From Burkholderiales bacterium (lineage in GTDB: Bacteria; Pseudomonadota; Gammaproteobacteria; Burkholderiales; SG8-41): a stretch of DNA of 10,737 nucleotides. Position 1 is the first letter of the stretch. Each line of letters begins with the position of its first letter. Below the pieces are notes generated by a model. The model saw nothing but the letters and a program-made list of their open reading frames with translations. It was not told the DNA's origin and made no database searches. The stretch spans positions 1 through 10,737 of the forward strand of contig JAIESJ010000110.1 of assembly GCA_019746155.1 (NCBI GenBank), given 5' to 3'. The translations under genes and the position numbers were made by a program. This document shows positions 7,420 to 10,737 of the stretch, in pieces.

Positions 7420-8931
7420 TCAGGCGAGAAGCAGCACGAGAATGGCGGACAGCAGCGCCGCAATTGCGCCAAGCCACCGGGTTTGCCGCCGCTGCTCGCG
7501 CAGCATGACTTCGACCTGTTCCTGCAGCCGCCGGCCGCGGTCGTCGCTCAGGGAGCGGTGAACCAGGCGCGGGATCTGCGGCAGCATGGTGGTCCAGCAG
7601 GGCGCCTCCTTGCGCAAATGCCTGATCAGGCCGCGCCAGCCCACGCGCTCCGACATCCAGCGCTCGAGGTAGGGCTTGGCGGTGTCCCACAGATCGAGAT
7701 CGGGGTCGAGGTCGCGCCCCAGCCCCTCGATGTTGAGCAGCGTCTTCTGCAGCATCACGAGCTGGGGCTGGACTTCGATGTTGAAGCGGCGCGAAGTCTG
7801 GAACAGGCGCAGCAGCACCTTGCCGAACGAGATTTCCTTGAGCGGCTTGTTGAAGACGGGCTCGCACACGGTGCGGATCGCGGCCTCGAATTCATCGATC
7901 GGGGTATCCTGCGGCGCCCAGCCGGATTCGATGTGTGCTTCGGCGACGCGCCGGTAGTCGCGCCGGAAGAAGGCGATGAAATTCTGCGCGAGGTAGTTCT
8001 GATCGGTCTCGGTAAGCGTGCCCATGATGCCGAAGTCGAGCGCGATATACTGTCCCTCGCTCGAGACGAAAATATTGCCGGGATGCATGTCGGCGTGAAA
8101 AAAACCGTCGCGGAACACCTGGGTGAAGAAAATTTCCACGCCGGCGCGGGCGAGTCTGGGAATGTCCACGCCCTGCGCGCGCAGCGCGTCGACGCGGGAC
8201 ACCGGCGTGCCGCGCATGCGCTGCATGACCATCACTTCGGTCGAGCAGTAGTTCCAGTAAACCTCTGGCACCAGCAGCAGCGGTGAATTCTCGAAGTTGC
8301 GCTTGAGCTGGCTGGCATTCGCCGCCTCGCGCATGAGATCGAGTTCGACTTCGAGATGTTTTGCGAACTCGGCCACGACTTCGTGGGGCTTCAACCGCTT
8401 GCCGTCGGCCCACAGCAGTTCAACGAGGCCGGCGCCGGCATCAAGCAGCGCCAGGTCATGGGCAATGACCCTGGCGATCCCCGGCCGCAGGATCTTGACC
8501 GCGACTTCGGTGCCGTCGGGCAGCTTGGCGAGATGCACCTGCGCCACCGAGGCGCTCGCCACCGGTTCGCGCCCGAATTCGTCGAATACCTGTTCGACCG
8601 GCTGGCCGTAGACGCGCGTGAGGATAGCCACGACCTGCCCGGCCGGAAACGGCGGCACCTGGTCCTGAAGTTTGGCGAGTTCGTCGGCGATATCGGCCGG
8701 CAGCAGGTCGCGGCGCGTCGAGAGCACCTGCCCGAACTTGACGAAAATCGGCCCCAGCGTCTCCAGCGCCAGGCGCAGGCGCTCGGCGCGCGGCCGCTCC
8801 AGCCGGCGCCAGAACAGCGCGGCGTTGAGCGCGGCGCGCAGGCCGCGCACGCGCTCATGCCCGAGGAAGAACTCGTCGAGCCCGAAACGCAGGCTGACAT
8901 GGATGATTTTCAGCAATCGAAACAAGCGCAT
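7420..8931 (-). CDS. ubiB: Ubiquinone biosynthesis protein UbiB (ABC1/ADCK atypical kinase)
   Basis: A 503-residue protein of the UbiB/ADCK/ABC1 family. UbiB is an atypical kinase-like ATPase needed for ubiquinone synthesis, thought to help lipid precursors reach the Ubi enzyme complex at the inner membrane. Diagnostic motifs are the KxGQ motif (VKFGQ, K65-Q68), the Ala-rich nucleotide loop VASASVAQVH (124-133), the VAVK lysine K146, the catalytic HADMHPGN (279-286) and the metal-binding DFG (299-301). One clear hydrophobic C-terminal segment (WLGAIAALLSAILVLLLA) would anchor it; E. coli UbiB is longer (546) and has two such helices. ubiJ lies 72 bases upstream, the usual proteobacterial neighbour. 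The ATG at 8931 has no Shine-Dalgarno sequence. Confidence 0.95.
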   Translation of the reverse strand: MRLFRLLKIIHVSLRFGLDEFFLGHERVRGLRAALNAALFWRRLERPRAERLRLALETLGPIFVKFGQVLSTRRDLLPADIADELAKLQDQVPPFPAGQVVAILTRVYGQPVEQVFDEFGREPVASASVAQVHLAKLPDGTEVAVKILRPGIARVIAHDLALLDAGAGLVELLWADGKRLKPHEVVAEFAKHLEVELDLMREAANASQLKRNFENSPLLLVPEVYWNYCSTEVMVMQRMRGTPVSRVDALRAQGVDIPRLARAGVEIFFTQVFRDGFFHADMHPGNIFVSSEGQYIALDFGIMGTLTETDQNYLAQNFIAFFRRDYRRVAEAHIESGWAPQDTPIDEFEAAIRTVCEPVFNKPLKEISFGKVLLRLFQTSRRFNIEVQPQLVMLQKTLLNIEGLGRDLDPDLDLWDTAKPYLERWMSERVGWRGLIRHLRKEAPCWTTMLPQIPRLVHRSLSDDRGRRLQEQVEVMLREQRRQTRWLGAIAALLSAILVLLLA

Positions 8932-8937
8932 ATGGGG

Positions 8938-8943
8938 ATTGTA
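8938..8943 (-). promoter_or_regulatory. Candidate -10 box immediately before ubiB
   Basis: TACAAT on the minus strand (five of six matches to the -10 consensus) lies only 6 bases before the ubiB ATG, with a weak TTCAAG 17 bases further upstream. If active, its transcript would start at or near the ATG and be leaderless, which would fit the absence of a Shine-Dalgarno sequence. Single short motifs like this are common by chance. Confidence 0.2.
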
Positions 8944-8962
8944 TCCGCTAAGACCCCAAGCT

Positions 8963-9027
8963 TGAAACCTGAAACCGCAGATGCGGGCGGCGGGACCTTG
9001 AGACTATCCGCGTTTATCTGCGGCTTT
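8963..9027. repeat. Dispersed-repeat-like inverted sequence across the ubiJ stop
   Basis: CCGCAGAT (8975-8982) and ATCTGCGG (9016-9023) form an 8-base-pair inverted repeat that extends into AAA/TTT if one G is bulged. The right part, ATCCGCGTTTATCTGCGG (9006-9023), resembles a short repeat family I recall as scattered in intergenic DNA of many environmental proteobacteria; this was not checked. A direct 7-base tandem TGAAACC (8963-8969 and 8970-8976) abuts the left arm. The element covers the last codons of ubiJ and its stop codon (9004-9006). It could act as a 3' hairpin between ubiJ and ubiB. Confidence 0.45.
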
Positions 9028-9627
9028 AGTTGGCGTTGATTCTGAATTGGCCGGACGATTGGCGAGTTGCTCCAGCCGTTTTTCGAAGCGGGCGACGTCG
9101 TCGCGCAATTCGTCGACGTCGCGGTTGAACTGCGCGACATCGCGCGCGCGGGCGATGAGCGGCTGTTCCTCGGTCCAGTATTCGGCGAACGAACGGGCCA
9201 GGTTGTCGAAGCTCCGCGCGCGCCATTCATCGAGCGTCCTGCCGGTCTGCACCATGCGGTGGGCGGCGATGTCGCCGAATACCCGGCTCAAATCCTCCTC
9301 CGCGTCCCAGCGCAGATTGCGCGCGATGTGATTGACGGCGGCGGCGAAACCGGTGTCGCCGTCGACCGCGATTTCCGTCCATGCTTTTTCGTCGCGCGCG
9401 ATGACGCGCAGCATGAGTCCGGGCGTGAGTCTGATCGTCACATCCGCTGCTGTCGCCGATACATCCGCGGCCGCAACCTCGCCGTTCTCCTGAACGGTGA
9501 GAGCGAGCCCGAACGGCGGACAGTCGAATTTTACAGTCTTGCCGGCAAACGGCTTGAGCCGTTCCCGCGCCCAGCTGTTGCCGCGCAGAAGATGGTTGAC
9601 CGACGATGAAACGACCGAATGCAGCAC
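9004..9627 (-). CDS. ubiJ: Ubiquinone biosynthesis accessory factor UbiJ (SCP2 domain)
   Basis: A 207-residue protein, close to the ~201 residues of E. coli UbiJ (YigP). The N-terminal ~110 residues are an SCP2 lipid-binding domain: SVNHLLRGNSWARERLKPFAG, a strand set around FGLALTVQENGEV, and TAADVTIRLTPG. The C-terminal part has the predicted coiled coil (ARDVAQFNRDVDELRDDVARF, split as ARDVAQFNRDVDEL and RDDVARFEKRLEQL) that in E. coli binds UbiK. UbiJ is thought to present ubiquinone intermediates to the soluble Ubi metabolon. The start is the GTG at 9627, supported by alignment of SVNHLL with the family N-terminus, although no Shine-Dalgarno sequence precedes it. An intrinsic terminator lies just upstream. 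The last residues (KAADKRG) fall in the repeat-like sequence. ubiB follows after 72 bases. Confidence 0.88.
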   Translation of the reverse strand: MLHSVVSSSVNHLLRGNSWARERLKPFAGKTVKFDCPPFGLALTVQENGEVAAADVSATAADVTIRLTPGLMLRVIARDEKAWTEIAVDGDTGFAAAVNHIARNLRWDAEEDLSRVFGDIAAHRMVQTGRTLDEWRARSFDNLARSFAEYWTEEQPLIARARDVAQFNRDVDELRDDVARFEKRLEQLANRPANSESTPTKAADKRG

Positions 9628-9644
9628 GAGGGGGATGGAAAGGC

Positions 9645-9682
9645 AAAAAACAAACTCCCGGGGGTAGCCCGGGAGTTTGTTT
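9645..9682 (-). terminator. Strong intrinsic terminator after the Tim44-like gene
   Basis: A 15-base-pair perfect stem pairs 9648-9662 with 9668-9682 around a 5-base loop (GGTAG on the plus strand). Its core is ACAAACTCCCGGG. On the minus strand the stem is followed by six T's (9650-9645, the first few also pairing in the stem base), the standard layout for Rho-independent termination. It lies 14 bases after the Tim44-like stop codon and 17 bases before the ubiJ start. On the plus strand the stem is followed only by TT, so termination should be mainly for minus-strand transcripts. Confidence 0.88.
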
Positions 9683-9696
9683 GCAGGCGCTCCAGT

Positions 9697-10551
9697 TCAG
9701 CCCTGCTGGATGCCGGAAACCAGCCAGCCGCTGCGGCCGTTGACCGGCTTCTCGAGATGCCAGATCTCGCTGAATTCCTGCGGTTCCTGTTCGGCCGCCT
9801 CGCGGATGAGGCCCGAGAAGCGCACGCTCACCACATAAAGGTCGCCTTCGGTCACGACATCGAGCACCTCGGCGTTGAGCGTGACGACCTCGGTCTTTTG
9901 CGGCGTATTGCCCGAGGCCTGCATATCGGCCTCGATCTCCTTATAGAGTTCGGGAGTCAGGAAATCGCGCATCGCCGACAGGTCTTTGCGGTCGTGGGCC
10001 GCCTGCATGTCTACGAAATTGAGCCTGGCGTGACGCGCGAACTGGTCGGCGTCGAACCCGGCCGGCCAGCGGCCGGTCGTTGCCGCCACCGAGTTCGGCA
10101 CGGCGGCGCCGCTGCCGAACGTCGGCGCAACCGATGGCTGCACGCCGCCCTGGGCGCCTGCGCCTGCATACCGGATCGGATCGGTTCCGGTCTTCGAGCG
10201 CAGCATGCGCACCACGAACATCGCGGCGGCAACGAGCGCCACGACCATCAGAATGCCGGCCAACGCGCCGGAGAAACCGTTATTGAAGAACAGCGACGCC
10301 AAGCCGGCACCCAGCGCAAGACCGGCCAGCGGACCCAGCCATTTGCTCGCGCCGGACGGCTGTTGCGCCGGTGTAGCGGCGGTTGCCGCCTGTGGCTGCG
10401 CGGGGGCCTGCTGGGGCGTGGCCTGGCGCTGAGTGACCGCTTCGCGCTGTTTGCCTATGCTTTTGCCGCCGCCGAGACGCCTGGCGTCGGCGTCGATTGC
10501 CACCATGCTGAGCCCGGCCATGGCAGCCACGACAGCCAATAATTTTTTCAT
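9697..10551 (-). CDS. Tim44-like domain inner-membrane protein
   Basis: A 284-residue protein. Residues 1-23 form a signal or anchor segment (MKKLLAVVAAMAGLSMVAID), then a basic RRLGGGKSIGKQRE motif, a Gln/Pro/Ala-rich linker (~38-68) and two hydrophobic segments (~72-90 and ~94-115). A C-terminal Tim44-like domain follows (from ~155), with FDADQFARHARLNFVDMQAA, LTPELYKEIEADM, VTEGDLYVVSVRFSG and FSEIWHLEKP (first string is the helix leading the fold). Bacterial Tim44-like proteins have no assigned biochemical role; in mitochondria the domain binds membrane and partner proteins at the import motor. The N-terminal RRLGGGKSIG pattern is common in this family. The ATG at 10551 is firmly chosen by an ideal GGAGG 4 bases upstream; the frame remains open beyond it to the window edge, but the residues there look random. 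Located just upstream of ubiJ-ubiB. Confidence 0.88.
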   Translation of the reverse strand: MKKLLAVVAAMAGLSMVAIDADARRLGGGKSIGKQREAVTQRQATPQQAPAQPQAATAATPAQQPSGASKWLGPLAGLALGAGLASLFFNNGFSGALAGILMVVALVAAAMFVVRMLRSKTGTDPIRYAGAGAQGGVQPSVAPTFGSGAAVPNSVAATTGRWPAGFDADQFARHARLNFVDMQAAHDRKDLSAMRDFLTPELYKEIEADMQASGNTPQKTEVVTLNAEVLDVVTEGDLYVVSVRFSGLIREAAEQEPQEFSEIWHLEKPVNGRSGWLVSGIQQG

Positions 10552-10590
10552 GTTTCCTCCGTGAATATTCGAATCAGTGTGTGCATTATA
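10552..10590 (-). promoter_or_regulatory. Promoter -10 box and Shine-Dalgarno of the Tim44-like gene
   Basis: GGAGG (10560-10556, minus) sits 4 bases before the ATG, the clearest ribosome binding site in the window. A perfect TATAAT is at 10590-10585 on the same strand, placing a start site about 27 bases before the ATG. No strong -35 box is present at 16-18 bases (hexamers there read TGGTTT, GTGGTT and TGTGGT), so promoter strength or activator dependence cannot be judged. Confidence 0.5.
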
Positions 10591-10737
10591 CCTGTCCTGG
10601 AGCGTGAAACCACACCGCGAAGTCCAGCGCCGCACAAAATAAAAGTTTTTTATTTCAATACACTCTTGTCCAAAACAGCTTATGACGACGGGCCATCCGA
10701 AGGTGTAGGGTATGGGTGCATCGCCAAACGCACTTTT
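10591..10737. other. Right-edge intergenic DNA with an AT-rich palindrome
   Basis: No gene is supported here. AAATAAAA (10637-10644) pairs with TTTTATTT (10648-10655) around three bases, an AT-only palindrome standing out against GC-rich surroundings; it may be a binding site or a weak hairpin. The minus frame continuous with the Tim44-like gene stays open to the edge, and a second minus frame ends with TAA at 10681-10679, which could be the end of an unseen upstream gene, but the residues give no recognisable family. Confidence 0.35.

Noticed and set aside
9619..10542. Plus-strand open frame (307 codons) opposite the Tim44-like gene.
   Set aside because: It lacks any domain pattern, runs through the terminator stem, and is antisense to a gene with signal peptide, helices, domain and ribosome binding site.
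10552..10737. In-frame extension of the Tim44-like gene up to the window edge.
   Set aside because: The residues look random, and the ideal Shine-Dalgarno and signal peptide place the start at 10551.

Overview
The window looks like chromosomal DNA of a GC-rich betaproteobacterium. It has NodI/NodJ-type ABC exporter genes in a housekeeping setting, a Tim44-like gene followed by ubiJ and ubiB, HemJ for haem synthesis, and a thioredoxin-like [2Fe-2S] ferredoxin. This is inferred from gene content and order; no rRNA or other phylogenetic marker is present. Ten genes are supported, nine on the minus strand and one on the plus strand. One of them, the HIRAN gene, is cut by the left edge. No tRNA, rRNA, CRISPR array, transposase or prophage gene was seen.

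Left block (1-3393, all minus, transcribed right to left): [2Fe-2S] ferredoxin, alpha/beta hydrolase, NodI-like ATPase, NodJ-like permease, HemJ, and a secreted HIRAN-domain protein. Gaps run from about 30 bases down to a stop/start overlap, so this is probably one operon. NodI and NodJ would form one transporter. HemJ would perform the penultimate step of protohaem synthesis. Why the ferredoxin, hydrolase and HIRAN protein travel with them is not evident from the sequence.

Middle (3394-5829): a 156-base intergenic stretch carries a compact palindromic element (3475-3532) with two competing hairpins. Next come a VanZ-family membrane protein (minus) and, divergently, a DHH-family phosphoesterase (plus). 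The DHH gene converges on a sodium:solute symporter gene (5753-7291, minus), and their 3' ends overlap by 77 bases. The overlap encodes part of a histidine-rich tail on the symporter.

Right block (7420-10551, minus): a Tim44-like inner-membrane protein, UbiJ and UbiB, the last two being ubiquinone biosynthesis accessory proteins. A strong intrinsic terminator lies between the Tim44-like gene and ubiJ, ending only about 17 bases before the ubiJ start. A dispersed-repeat-like sequence spans the ubiJ stop codon and the ubiJ-ubiB gap. The last ~190 bases hold the Tim44-like gene's ribosome binding site and probable promoter.

Overall these are mostly well-known families. The items worth a second look are the terminator immediately ahead of ubiJ, the palindromic leader of the ferredoxin operon, the overlapping convergent pair with its His-rich tail, and the exported stand-alone HIRAN protein. 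I saw no clear evidence of a wholly new system.
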